From Dryomyza anilis (taxonomy: Eukaryota > Arthropoda > Insecta > Diptera > Dryomyzidae): a stretch of 64,000 nucleotides of DNA. The DNA is taken from positions 88,796,349 to 88,860,348 of the forward strand of contig OX638131.1 in NCBI GenBank assembly GCA_951804985.1, written 5' to 3'. Numbering within the stretch: the stretch's first letter is position 1; each line of letters starts with the position of its first letter. Made by a program: the position numbers and the translations under genes. The notes under the pieces were generated by a model, which did no database searches, was not told the DNA's origin, and was given only the letters and a program-made list of their open reading frames with translations. Positions 11,897-22,689 of the stretch are shown piece after piece.

Positions 11897-11953
11897 GTCT
11901 ATATTAAGTTAATCGTTTTTCTTTTATTTCCTATTTTTGTACTTGATTAGTTT

Positions 11954-12060
11954 CTAATCGATTTTTTCATAAAATTCCACCGCTACCTCGCGCATAGCAA
12001 CTTTATGGAACAAATATAATGTTGCTTCGTTGCCATTATCCCGAAATTTGTAACCGCCAA
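11954..12060 (-). CDS. Candidate terminal coding exon, copy A
   Basis: Not recognised. On the minus strand the frame reads GGYKFRDNGNEATLYLFHKV, continues AMREVAVEFYEKID and stops at 11954. A TTTTTTTTT...GTGCAG tract just upstream supplies a possible splice acceptor at 12061-12062, giving a 107-nt exon. Reading on without splicing gives YRLGAV before GGYK. Copy B codes for nearly the same peptide, and every difference between copies keeps the frame open. An AATAAA lies on the minus strand at 11928-11923, 26 nt past the stop. Upstream exons were not found. The xYRLGAV start weakly recalls GNAT acetyltransferase ends (FYxxLGA), but that is only a guess. It could equally be a fragment of a gene whose 5' part has been lost. 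Confidence 0.45.
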
Positions 12061-12454
12061 CTGCACCCAGTCGATACACATAAAAAAAAACTATTGAACG
12101 TGAATATAACAACTGAGGTTAATTGAAATAAAATAATTTATTCGATTAATATAATTAATTGGATATACGTACCTATTATTTTATTAATTATTATTTATCA
12201 ATGAAATCATTTTTGGGTTCGTGTATATGCTAATATATATCATATACACCAACCGACAGTTTTACAGTCAATACACAGTTTGACAACTACTAAACAGTTT
12301 TACATTTACGACACAGTATTACAGGTACTGTTGTACCGAGCTTGTTTTACATTAGTTCATCGAAACGCGTGCCTATTCAGTTCGTCGGGTCGTTTTTCCG
12401 TACATCGTGCGTATATCATTATTTTGATTGTCTGCTAGCTTTAGCATCGAAATT

Positions 12455-13008
12455 CAATTAAATACGCATAATAGAATTAAAAACAAGTTGACATTTAAAA
12501 TAAAGTCTATATTAAGTTAATCGTTTTTCTTGTATTTCCTCGTTTTGTACTTGATTAGTTTCTAATCGATTTTTTCATAAAATTCCAGCACTTCCTCGCG
12601 CATAGCAACTTTATGGAACAAATATAATGTTGCTTCGTTGCCATTACCCCGAACTTTGTAACCACCAACTGCACCCAGTCGATACACACATAAAAAAACT
12701 ATTGAACGTGAATATAGCAACTGAGGTTAATTGAAATAAAATAATTTATTCTATTAATATAATTGATTGGATATACGTATTATTTATTAGTATCAATCAA
12801 ATCATTTCTGGGTTCGTGTATATGCTAATATATATATATATATCATATACACCAACCGACAGTTTTACAGTCAATACACAGTTTGACAACTTTATTACTG
12901 GTACTGTTATACCGATCTTGTTTTACATTAGTTCATGGAAACGCGTGCTTGTATATTCAGTTCGTCGGGTCGTTTTTCCGTACCTCGTGCGTATATCATG
13001 ATTTTGAT
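12455..13008. repeat. Tandem duplicated block, copy B
   Basis: Near-identical to copy A at an offset of 608 bp. Differences include an internal deletion (the ACTAAACAGTTTTACATTTA stretch of copy A is missing) and a longer (TA) run near 12829. A 25-bp spacer separates the copies. Confidence 0.9.
12562..12668 (-). CDS. Candidate terminal coding exon, copy B
   Basis: Second copy of the exon at 11954-12060, reading GGYKVRGNGNEATLYLFHKV then AMREEVLEFYEKID and stop. Compared with copy A it has V for F, G for D, and EVL for VAV near the end. The same candidate acceptor (CAG at 12669-12671 on the minus strand) is kept. The polyadenylation hexamer of copy A is AATACA here. If a real gene lies upstream, the two copies could be alternative last exons; otherwise one or both are pseudogene pieces. 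Protein family not identified. Confidence 0.45.
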
Positions 13009-13184
13009 ATTATTCTCTCTTCTTTGTACTTAACATTTTCCTTTCATTATATATCTATAGCTGATGACGTGAACTTGATTCAAACAACAAGAGTAAGTTA
13101 AGTAAAATAAAAAATAATAAACTCAATATCTCAACCCTAATGTTATCGATTTCAATTAAACTTTAAATTTAGATGTTACTCATT

Positions 13185-13400
13185 TTACTTAATGTCACCA
13201 TACCAAATTCACCACACCACACCAAAACATAACAAATAAAGATAAGATTTGGAATATATTTCTCGGTGAGTTTGGTGGACTGGGCGTGGCTACTCCCATA
13301 TACCACTACAACGAAACTCGCCACACCTAAACTCACCGCACCTAAACTCACCACACCGAAACTCACCACACTAAAACTTACCACACTAAATTAATCACAA
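13185..13400. repeat. Minisatellite AAACTCACCACACC (about 15 bp)
   Basis: About ten degenerate units of the type AAACTCACCGCACCT or AAACTCACCACACCG, densest at 13312-13390. The minus-strand frame 13169-13384 with its VSF/VSL repeats is produced by this array and is not a gene. Confidence 0.75.
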
Positions 13401-13419
13401 TAAAACACACCACACTAAA

Positions 13420-13512
13420 ACTTCTACTGGAAAAATCTCTACGGGGAAGAATTCTACCGGAAAGAATTCCACGGGAATTCGTTCTACGGGGAAGAATTTT
13501 ACGGGAAAGTAT
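13420..13512. repeat. Minisatellite GGGGAAGAATTCTACC
   Basis: Five or six degenerate units such as CTACGGGGAAGAATTCTACC and TACGGGAAAG. It resembles the GAATTGTCCCGGGG / GACAATTCTTCCC arrays at 53.6, 54.6 and 60.9 kb. Confidence 0.6.
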
Positions 13513-13656
13513 TTTTGTTTTGGTTACTACATTTATAACACCAACAAAAAACATCCACAGCAAAGCACGGGTCCCTGATACAAATAATAAAAATGTTCCT
13601 TATATTACTTAAATTACTCCATATTCTTGCATGCACAAAATCTTTGCACGAATCGT

Positions 13657-13937
13657 GTAGCCGCGGTAGCTCAGCGTTGGACTGCGAGCCGAAAGGGCCC
13701 CGGTTCAAGCCAGGACTGGGACTAACAACATCTTTTCATAGAAACATTTTTCTATACCGCGCTACCTCTCGGCAGCAAATGGCAAACCTACGGGAGTAAA
13801 ACATTGTCTATGAAAAGCTCTCACCCGCCGTTCGGATTCGGCAATAAACTGTAGGTCCCACCACTTTGAGTACAAATATAACACGCACAGCTCAAAATGG
13901 TGAGAGAGCTCGGCCTAAGTTCTTATAGGACTGTAGT
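13657..13937 (+). mobile_element. tRNA-derived SINE, longest copy
   Basis: The head is tRNA-like: an A box TAGCTCAGCGTTGG at 13667-13680 and a B box GGTTCAAGCC at 13702-13711, separated by 21 bp. A tRNA-unrelated body follows with ACATCTTTTCATAGAAAC, CTATACCGCGCTACCTCTCG and a tail ending TTCTTATAGGACTGTAGTG. Other copies: 50575-50797 (minus), 36243-36369 (minus), 5448-5535 (tail only) and perhaps 7264-7336. No reverse transcriptase; it must be mobilised in trans. The tRNA part is not a functional tRNA. Confidence 0.85.
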
Positions 13938-14415
13938 GACAAACTATTATTATATTATTTATTATATAATCGTGCACGGGTCCAGCTATAATAACATAAA
14001 TAACAAAAAAAAAAAACATTTTTTTTTTCAATTTTTTTCATCAATTAATTTATTAATTAATATTATTAAATATTTAATCAATACAATTAAATGTCGTATC
14101 GGCTATGAAACAATTAAAACATAATTGTAATCTTAAATTTTATATATACACACATATTTTTCAGTGTACTCTACTCATTCTTATTTTCATAATCGAACCG
14201 AACCGAATGCCACACTCCTAGACAACACAATAAACTGGGTCAACTTATGGTTTTTGTGTTCAATTGTTCGAGTTGTTATTTCTGGGTTTAATATGTGTGT
14301 GTGTGTTGTTGGTTTCTATATACATAGATACATTGTTTGTTGGTACTTTGATTATAATCCCTTCGGCTCTACAATTTGCCATAGTGCTTTGTTGGTTGGC
14401 CTTTTGGTCATAAGT
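13938..14415. other. Spacer, partly unique
   Basis: 13960-14160 is AT-rich low complexity. 14160-14415 is unique and less AT-biased, and includes a (TG)n run near 14300. On the minus strand it lies just past the stop codon of the candidate exon at 14416, so it may be that exon's 3' UTR. The 86-codon plus-strand frame here has no recognised feature. Confidence 0.35.
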
Positions 14416-14518
14416 TTACGATAAGTGAGAAGTTATTTGCAGTGACATTTCGGAATTGTCAGAGGTCTGATTAGTGCAGCAATAAGTGTTGCCGCCACTG
14501 CGAGAATCTTGGTTAAAC
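14416..14518 (-). CDS. Candidate minus-strand terminal exon
   Basis: Not recognised. After a T-rich tract ending AAAAAG (14519-14520) the minus strand is open for 33 codons, reading FNQDSRSGGNTYCCTNQTSD then NSEMSLQITSHLS and a TAA at 14416. Its composition (Ser, Asn, Thr, Gln, Gly with mixed codons) is unlike the low-complexity frames around it and resembles a soluble C-terminal tail. A phase-2 acceptor fits. No upstream exon was identified, so this is a suggestion only; a chance open frame in unique DNA is the alternative. Confidence 0.25.
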
Positions 14519-15480
14519 CTTTTTAAAAAAAAAGTTAGTTTTAATTAATTCTAAAGCAGACTTAATTCAACTATTTAAAATAGTTTTATTTTTATAGAAT
14601 ATCAAACTCATTAATGTGTCTAGCAATTGGAGTGTATAACATTTTTGTCATAAAGAGATAATTGACAAATCCTTGAACATATTTGTAAAACTACTTTTTG
14701 TTATGGGTAAAATAATAAATTCAAAACAACAACAAAAAAATCTGTCTCTGTAACAGTTGTTAGTTGTTATCGCGCATGTTGGAGCAGTAAAGTTTGCTCT
14801 TAATTTTAATTTATCCTCATTTCCACATCCGTCTTGCCCCCAGCCAGCATTCCCACTCAGTAACTTAGTCACAGTTGGCAACTCTCCAAAGTAATGCCAC
14901 CCCCAAAAAATATAGAGGCAAACGGTATTTTTATGACTGTGCTCAATCTTACACAATACCGTTTGCCCGTTGTATCTCTGTCTCCGAGTTTTGTCTCCAA
15001 CTTTAATTCCCCTGCGCTCAAATAGACCCCCACCCCCTCCCAACCATACGGCAGATTAAGTTATACCGAGCAGCACCGCCAAACGTCCTTCAGCTATGGT
15101 ATTTTGTGATTTTTTAAGTGCTCTAGGGTGGCAATTTGTGGGTGGAGAAGAGTTGAGGCATTTCTTTTTTTCATACGTTTTTTTTTTTGTTGCTTTTTTA
15201 AATCGAATCATTTGTGTCATCGCGAAAAGGATTTTCATATGTATGGGGTGTAGGGTTTTTGGAGTTGAACATTTGTTGTTATGTTGTGTGTCGTAACAGC
15301 TGAGATATGACGTAACTCAAGTATGGGGTAAAACAATTCCCCAATTTCAGTTAGTTCGTCACGTGGTCGAACGATTATGCACGATGCTAAAAATATTCTA
15401 GTCTCGTAAATGATTGTTTCTATTTTATTAATGGTGACAAATATAAATAAAGTTTATTTTATTGGATTTTTTATTTTATT
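14519..15480. other. Non-repetitive spacer
   Basis: 14740-15060 is less AT-rich and unique. The 131-codon minus-strand frame (14648-15043) begins with a Gly run, has no recognisable domain and ends in AT-rich sequence, so it is not called. 15060-15480 returns to AT-rich DNA with T-runs. Confidence 0.4.
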
Positions 15481-16750
15481 TTAAATTTAAATTAAAAATT
15501 GCAATTTTAGTGAAAAATTGAATTTATAGTGAAAATTTATTTCTAGTGATAAATTGAATTTTTAGTGAAAAATTGAATTTTTAGTGAAAAATTTAATTAT
15601 TGGTGAAAAATTTTATTTTTAGTGATAAATGGAATTTTTTGAGAAAAATTTAATGTTTAGTGAAAAATTGATTTTTTAGTGAAAAATTGAATTTATAGTG
15701 AAAAATTGAATTTTTAGTGAAAATTTGAATTTTTAGTGCAAAATTGAATTTTTAATTAAATTTTAATTTTTAGTAAAAAATTGAACTTTTAGTGAAAAAT
15801 TGAATTTTTAATGAAAAATTGAATTTTTAATGAATAATTGAAATTTGCGAAAAATTGAATTTTTAGTGAAAATTAAATTTTTTAATGAAAAAATTGAGTT
15901 TTTAAAGACAAATTGAATTTTTAGTCAAAATTTGGATTTTGACTGAAAAATTGAATTTTTCACTAAAAACAGAATTTTGAGTGAAAAATTGAATTCTTAG
16001 TAAATATTTTTAATTTATGTGAAAAATTGAATTTTAATGAAAAACTGAGTTTTTAGTATTTTTAATAAAAAATTTAATTTTTAAAGAAATATTTAATTTT
16101 TAATGAAAAATTGAATTTAAGTGAAAAATTTAATTTGTAGTGAATCATTGAATTTATAGTGAAAAATTGAATTTTATTAGTGATAAATTGAATTTTTTTG
16201 TGAGAAATTGAATATTTTGTGAAAATTTAATTTTTAGTGAAAAATGTAATTTTTAGTGAAAATTTGAATTTTTAATGAAAAATTGAATTTTTAGTGAAAA
16301 ATTTAATTTTAATGAAAAACTGAATTTTTCGTTAAATATTGAATTTTGAGTGAAGAATTGAAGGTTTAGTGAAAATTTGAAATAGAATTTTTTGAGAAAA
16401 TTGAATTTTTTAGTGAAAAATTCAATTCTTAGTGAAAAATTTAATTTTTAATGAAAATTTGGATTTTTAGTGAAAAATTAGATTTTGACTGAAAACTTGA
16501 ATTTTAATGAAAAACTGAATTTTCAGTGAAAAATTGAAAGTTTAGTGAAAAATGGAAATTTTAGTAAAAAATTGAAATTTTAGTAAAAATTTAATTTTAA
16601 GTGTAAAATTGAATTTTTAGTGAGAAATTAAATTTATAGTGCAAAATTGAGTTTTTATTGAAAAATTGAATTTTTAGTGGATTATTGAATTTTAATTAAA
16701 AAAATGTAAATTTCAGTGAAAAATTGAATTTTTAGTGAAAAAATGAATTT
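15481..16750 (+). repeat. 19-bp satellite array 1
   Basis: Diverged tandem copies of TTGAATTTTTAGTGAAAAA, with many substitutions and indels, about 1.27 kb in all. Polarity is the same as arrays 2 and 3. The unit is nearly palindromic (AATTTTT AGTG AAAAATT). Confidence 0.9.
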
Positions 16751-17167
16751 TTCTGCACCAAAATTATCCTTTTTAGCCTTAGCGAAACACATTTCATTCC
16801 TATGCTTTTATTAAATACGATTTATTGATTTTTTAAATCAATCTTATCGCCAGCATTTTAAAGATTTTTTACATCTTGCCTTCAGCTGGTAACCCTACCA
16901 CTTAAGCAGTTAACATGAAAATACTTAATATATCTGCTACATTAATATTTAATGAATTCTCACATTACTTATTTGACATTTATATAAACAGCATTTTATT
17001 GAATTTTCCAAAGAACTTGTACAAATTATAATTTTAGAATTGCCTTATGATTTTCATCGATAGATTTTCACACACACACACACACTCAATCCCTCTATAT
17101 TCGAAGGTCGGCGCATGCGATTTCAAATACTCATGCTCCCGAAAGAGTTTGTCTTTTATGTTAACTC

Positions 17168-17199
<32 letters not shown>

Positions 17200-18064
17200 A
17201 AAAACGAACACTAGACGCTCCTTTCTTTTGGCAAATCAATCAATAAATAAAAGTTTATAAAATGTTCTTTTAATCTGCTACACATATTCAGTTGCTTTTC
17301 AACATTTTCATTTGCTTTTGTGCAGCATGCGCACACATTTCTCTCTCTCCCTCTATTTCTTATCTCTCTCTCTCGTGCGCTCTGCCTCACAGTCTCTTTC
17401 TGGGTTTTTTTTATTGCATACTTAAGGGCGAGTTAGCTGCGTATTATGTACCCTGAGGGTGGAACTTATACATGTTTCCAACTATTTCAAATGTAATACG
17501 GCTTTTAGCACATCCAGTGCTTGGAACATTTCCAAATTCCAGAAATTGTGCATACATTTTTTTATATAAATGTGTATAGAAAATAAGATTTTCTACTGGA
17601 AGTTGAAAAGCTTTGGCTATTTTTGTAATAGATTTAACGATAGATCTAGAAAAAGTGTGTTAGAGATGAAGCAAAGTCGATATTTTCACTTGTATAATTG
17701 AAGAAAATTTAAAGTCAATTTTAACATTTTATTACAAAGGTCGGCTACAAAGAACTGTTAAAGTAGACAGGTAAACTGTATATAAAATGGTATACCATAT
17801 CATGTCTCGATTTAAAAGTGTAATGTAAAATGTATGTGTGACAAAAAAAATGTTTCCTGTACACAAAATTATCAAAATTTTTAAGAACGTTTTATACGTG
17901 AAATACGTTTTTCGAAAAAAACATTTTAGTTATGGAAAAATATTATTTCGAAAAAAAATATTGTTCTAAAAAAATTATTTTCCAAAAAAATATATATATA
18001 TTTTTTTCGAAATATATTTTTCGAAATTGTATATATATATAAATATTTTTTTGAAAAAAAATAT
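16751..18064. other. Spacer with microsatellites
   Basis: Holds a (CA)n run near 17072-17088, an (ATA)n run at 17168-17191 and a CT-rich tract at 17338-17400 with several GAGA-type CTCTCTC words. The last 150 bp are A/T low complexity. No gene was seen. Confidence 0.45.
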
Positions 18065-18462
18065 TCCCAGTATGCCATTCGTATCGATATAGTTACGAGA
18101 TAATTGCGAGTAGATGGAGAAATCACACGATATCGGACCCTTTCTCGTAACGATATCGAGCGTCAAATTGGACCTAGATGGTAGGTAGATATCGGAACGT
18201 TCTGTCGGAGTTTTCTCGATACGAGAAATATTTCGAAATCGGAACGATATCGAAGAAAAAAATGATCAAAGTTCGAGATTGCTGCGAAAAATATTGTGAT
18301 ATCGATTTGATAAATGTTTAAATATCGTATCTTGTCAAAGAATTTGAATATACGAGCATTTTTAAAAATTATAATCGACAAAGCTACGAGATCGAACTTT
18401 TTTATCGAAGTTATTCGAGAAAGCTTCAAGGTATCGAAGGTCTCCGAGACATGGCAGACTGG
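18065..18462 (+). mobile_element. GATATC-rich element with CCCAGTATGCCAT ends
   Basis: About 398 bp. The left end CCCAGTATGCCAT and the right end ATGGCAGACTGGG are imperfect inverted repeats (12 of 13 match). The interior is full of TCGATATCG and TCGTTACGA words, with conserved blocks such as CGAGCGTCAAATTGGAC, TCGTTCTGTCGGAGTTTT and AATGATCAAAGTTCGA. Other copies lie at 33.0-33.9 and 36.9-38.0 kb. No transposase; superfamily not assigned. Confidence 0.8.
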
Positions 18463-18611
18463 GTTGTTCAAAAAAATGTATTTTTGTAAAAATATATTTT
18501 TTTCAAACATTATTTTTTTTTCAAAAAAATATTTTTCAAAATTTCGAAATTATTAAATTTTTTTTCAACATATTTTAACCATTTTTTTCTTACATTATGA
18601 AATTGTAAATC
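18463..18611. other. A/T low-complexity spacer
   Basis: Runs of TTTTTTTC and AAAAATAT; nothing else seen. Confidence 0.4.
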
Positions 18612-18925
18612 TCGACATAAATATTTAAGATATACAGGGTTTTTCAACAGGGACGCTACAAAAGTAGAGCAACAGGGACAGCAAACGACGCCATATTTCT
18701 TGCCGCTATTTTGACATTTCTCTTCAGTAAAGTTGCCATTTCATGATGGAAAGATATACGAATTCGAATTTCGGTAGTAAATTTTAATAATTTCGACTCG
18801 TTGTTGGCTCGTATATCTTTCCATCATGAAATGGCAAACCTTACAGAAGGACGTTTGCTGTCCCTGTTGCTCTACTTTTGTAGCGTCCCTGTTGAAAAAC
18901 CCTGTATATCTAAAATATTTATGTA
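18612..18925. mobile_element. Foldback element, copy 1
   Basis: Long inverted arms. The left arm starts around ATATTTAAGATATACAGGG and runs through GACGCTACAAAAGTAGAG, GACAGCAAACGACGCC and TTGCCATTTCATGATGGAAAG. The right arm is the reverse complement with a deletion of about 35 bp between CTTACAGAAG and GACGTTTGC. The centre holds CGAATTTCGGTAGTAAATTT. A close copy lies at 39525-39840 with its centre in the opposite orientation. The frame at 18826 runs out through the right arm and is not a host gene. Confidence 0.85.
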
Positions 18926-19229
18926 GCGCTCTTATTGAAAAACACTGTATAAGAAAAATAAAATCGGAACTAAATCAAAAGTTAATCCTAAAAATGGATT
19001 TTGCTTTTTTAACTCTAATTTTAAGTTTTTATGATATTACCTTTTTGTTGAAATCACGATTTTATAGAATGAGACTTTTTTTAACTATGTTATTGGACTT
19101 TTTTGTGGTTGGATATTCGAAAAATCCCAAAGGGTTCAATTTGTCCAAACAAATATCGAATGACCCTAGTTGAATTTGAATGTGATCAATATGCCGAATT
19201 ATTTTCCTTACACTCTATAAAAGTTATAT
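18926..19229. other. Spacer after the foldback element
   Basis: Begins with GTAGCGCTCTTATTGAAAAAC, a variant of the foldback terminus that also occurs near 39490. The rest is AT-rich with no gene. Confidence 0.4.
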
Positions 19230-19990
19230 AAAAACGTGTTGGGATAGTTAGGTCACATGGGTAAGTTCGGTCACATTGGGTGGACTTTTATAATCGTTCG
19301 GGCCCGACTATGGAATACCCGACACCTTTGGTGGGGATATTAATGTGGGATATTTAATTGTATATCTTAATTTTAAAGTTTTTAATTATGCTGAACCTCC
19401 CCACTTTCAGAATATTATTCACATATCAGAAATTTACGTCTTATATCCCCATAATTTAAAAATGATATAAAGGTATAAAAAACTAATAACAAAAAATTAG
19501 AAAAATATAAGTGGGCGGACCACGCCTATATTTAAAATTTTATAAGGCTAATATTTCATAGATTTGATTTTAATAATTTACGGTTCAAATTTCCACTATG
19601 AAAACCAGGGATTAATGAAAAAAAAGGTGGACGGATCACGCCCATTTTTGGACCACATATTTTTGTATGAATTATAACAATATGTTTCAAATTTTATAAC
19701 TATATCTTGAATACTTTTCGAGTTATTAGTTCCTAAAATGTTATGTAAAAGTAACTTGTATGGGAGGTAGGCGTGTCCGTTGAACGATTTCGCTAATTTC
19801 CAAACTCAGTTCCTACTTTTGGCTAAAATATATTAAATCGAAATTTAATCGCATTATGATTAGTATTTCTCATGTTTCTGTGTATTCAAACAGCAAGATA
19901 AACGTACAGACAGACAGACAGACAAACATAACTAAACGGACTCGGGTAGTTATGCTGATCAAGAATATATGTACTTTTTATACGTGTAGT
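19230..19990 (+). repeat. Degenerate dispersed repeat ending in CAGACAGACAGA
   Basis: Contains GGGCGGACCACGCCTATATT, a second ACCACGCCCATTT (a GATCACGCCCATT form near 19635) and GGTAGGCGTGTCC. It then has a (CAGA)n tract at about 19905-19925 followed by GATCAAGAATATATGTACTT. This layout is common in fly introns and spacers and is probably an old mobile-element relic; the class is not assigned. Confidence 0.5.
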
Positions 19991-21340
19991 GTAGAAAAAT
20001 GTTAATTAATATTTTCTATATTTTCAATGCATGAAAAGATACCATCCCAATCTATAACATACTAATTCGATTTAAAATGTTTTTAATTTTATTCCATTTT
20101 TGATTCTTTATATCCTGTCAAATGTTGGTACAGATCGGTCGCTCCTATCCGATGGTATAACCAAAAATGTTCTTTACTTTATTGTACTATTTTAAAAACT
20201 TACAATTCATATTAGTATATCTAGCTAATTTTTAATTGAAAGTTTTTGAATTTTTTATTTTTCTAAGTAAACTTACCAATTTTTGATTTTTAATATGGGA
20301 GGGAATGGAAGCATCGATATCATTCATACATTTGAAGAAAAAACGTTTTCTTTTCATTTTAGTTATTCGTGAAAATATTGAAAGTATTGTTTTTTCGGCC
20401 GCAAATATTTTCAAATGAATTTATGATTTGAAAATACATAATCCGAATGAGTATAAATTAATATATTTTTCAAAAACCCTCCCCATACGAAAATCCTGGC
20501 TGGTGCCAGCAGGTGCACATAGTATTTCCCATAATGTCTAAATAATTAATATAAATGTCTAACACGCAGAACAAATACATCATTTCAATTGCAAATCATT
20601 TTAATATTAATATTTAAAGTATTTTAATTTATTTGTTTCTATAATCTGTTTTTTACCACATTTAACAAAAAAAATCACTAATTTTAATTGCCCAATTTCC
20701 GATACAAATATTTATCTATAAATTCAGATGTGTTTCATTTTATGTTCCCATATTAAAAAACCATTCAGATCTGGTAAATATCAATAGTTTAGGTAATTAC
20801 GCATATTACTAAAAATAGAAATTATACTAATTAGCTTCATTATTTTGTTTATCAAAACTCAAACGATAGAGAGTATAAATAAGTGTAAAAATATAGCAAA
20901 AAAAAAATAATTTTATTGTTTTTAGTAGTTTTTAATTGACAGCTAAATGTGGATGATGCTTTTAATTAGCATGTTAATTAATAAATTTAGAAATTTGTGA
21001 CGCACTTAATAAAATGATTTGGGAAATACCGAGTGTACAGTGCACTGTATACTTAGTGTAAAGTTTTATTAAGATTGTCGCAAAACTGTATTTAAGGCGT
21101 GCTAGAATTGACTTCTGTCGCACAGTGCAGTGTGCAGTTCATAATCGAGAAAATATGAGTACTCTGAAATATATTGCATACAAATGAAATGGGTGGCAAC
21201 GCCATTGAACGAAAAAGCTCTTCTTTACTATGGACATATAACACTGTGCAACAAATATGTGTGGTATTATACTTTATTTATTTAAATTATGTATTTTTAG
21301 AAATTCATGTAATTTTTCGAAAAAAATATATTTTTTTAAG
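19991..21340. other. AT-rich spacer, no gene seen
   Basis: No long frame or repeat is clear. Near 21030-21150 there are ACAGTGCACTGTATAC and CACAGTGCAGTGTGCAG words about 90 bp apart, perhaps a small inverted-repeat relic. Confidence 0.4.
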
Positions 21341-22530
21341 GGAAAAATTAAATTTTTAAGGTAATTTGAATTTTTATGAAAAAAAAATTAATTGGATTTT
21401 ATAAAAAATTTGAATTTTTATGATTTTTTAATAAAATAAAATAATTTTTAGTGAAAAATTGAATTTTTAGTGTTTTCAGTAAAAATGAATTTTTAGTGAA
21501 ATTTTAAATATTTAGTAAAACACAGAATTTTTAATGTAAAATTAAATTTTTAGAAAAAAATGAAAAAAAAAAAATTTTAGTGAAAAAAAAGAATTTTTAG
21601 TGAAAATATGAATTTTGCTAAAAAATATGATTTTTTTTTATAAAAACAATTATTTTTTTGTGAAAAATTGAATTTTTAGTGATATATTACACTAAAGTAA
21701 TAAATTGATCATTTTAGTTAAAAAAATAATTTTAAGTGATAATTGATAAATTGAATTTTAAATGAGAGATTTAATTTTGAGTGAAAAATTAATTATGTGT
21801 AAAAATGGAATTTTTAGTCAATAACTGAATTTTAGTTAAAAATTTAACGTTTGGGGTTAAATTTAATTTATTGTGAAAAATTGAAGTTTTGTGAAAAGTG
21901 TATTTTGAATTTTTTGTGAAATTTGAATTATTATAGAACATTTTTAATAATTTGAATTATTAAAGAAAAATTAAATGTTTAAGGAATAATTGAGTTTGAG
22001 TTGAAAAATTGAATTTATAGTGAAAATTGCATTTTTTTTAGTGATAAATGGAATTTTAGTGAAAAATTAAATTTTTAGTGAACAATTAAATTTTTAGTGA
22101 ACAATTAAATTTTTAGTGAACAATTGAATTTTTAGTGAAAAATCGAATTTTTAGTGATAAATTGAATTATTTGTGAAAATTGTAATTTTCAGTGAAAAAT
22201 CGATTTTTAATTATAAAATTAATTTTTAGTGATAAATTGAATTTTTGGTGAAAAATTGATTTTTTTTTTGTGAAAAATTGATTTTTTTTTTTGTGAAATA
22301 TTGAAGTTTTTGGGAGAAATTGAATTTTTTGTGAGAAATTGAATTTTTTGTGAAATACTCAATTTTTAGTGAAAAACTGAATTTTTAGTGATAATTTGAA
22401 TTTTTTGTAAAAATTGAATTTTTAATGAAAATTTTAGTTTTTATGTAAAAATTTAATTTTTAGTGAAAAATTGATTTCTAGGAAAATTTTATTTTTTTAG
22501 TGAAAAATTTGTTGGTGAAAATTCAATTTT
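21341..22530 (+). repeat. 19-bp satellite array 2
   Basis: Diverged units of the same TTGAATTTTTAGTGAAAAA satellite in the same polarity. The best ordered part is 22050-22400. About 1.2 kb; it ends about 150 bp before the composition changes at the nrv3 leader. Confidence 0.88.
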
Positions 22531-22689
22531 TAGTTAAAATTATTTTTTTTTTATGAGAACATTTTTTATTTCAAGACAATCTGATTTTTTTATTGTAATA
22601 TTGAATTCTATTTTTTTTTTAATTTAAAATTAATTAGATTTATAATTTTATATTTTTGTTTCACAGTGTATGTTGTAGACAAGCGTTAT

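Larger units (their letters stand above)
11847..12429. repeat. Tandem duplicated block, copy A
   Basis: Starts CAATTAAATACGCATATTAG and ends CGTGCGTATATCATTATTTTG. Copy B begins exactly 608 bp downstream and is almost identical over 550 bp except for small indels. The block contains the plus-strand AATAAA, a minus-strand coding-like exon and a right end including TTCAGTTCGTCGGGTCGTTT. Confidence 0.9.

Noticed and set aside
13169..13384. Repetitive Val/Ser-rich 71-residue protein
   Set aside because: Produced by the AAACTCACCACACC minisatellite.
13667..13711. Functional tRNA gene in the 13.7-kb SINE
   Set aside because: A and B boxes are good, but the cloverleaf stems fail and the same body follows the head in other copies.
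14648..15043. 131-residue minus-strand protein
   Set aside because: No domain, starts with a Gly run from a C-rich tract and ends in low-complexity DNA; no splice or promoter support.
18826..19173. 115-residue protein starting MKWQTLQKD
   Set aside because: The first third is a foldback-element arm and the rest is AT-rich spacer.
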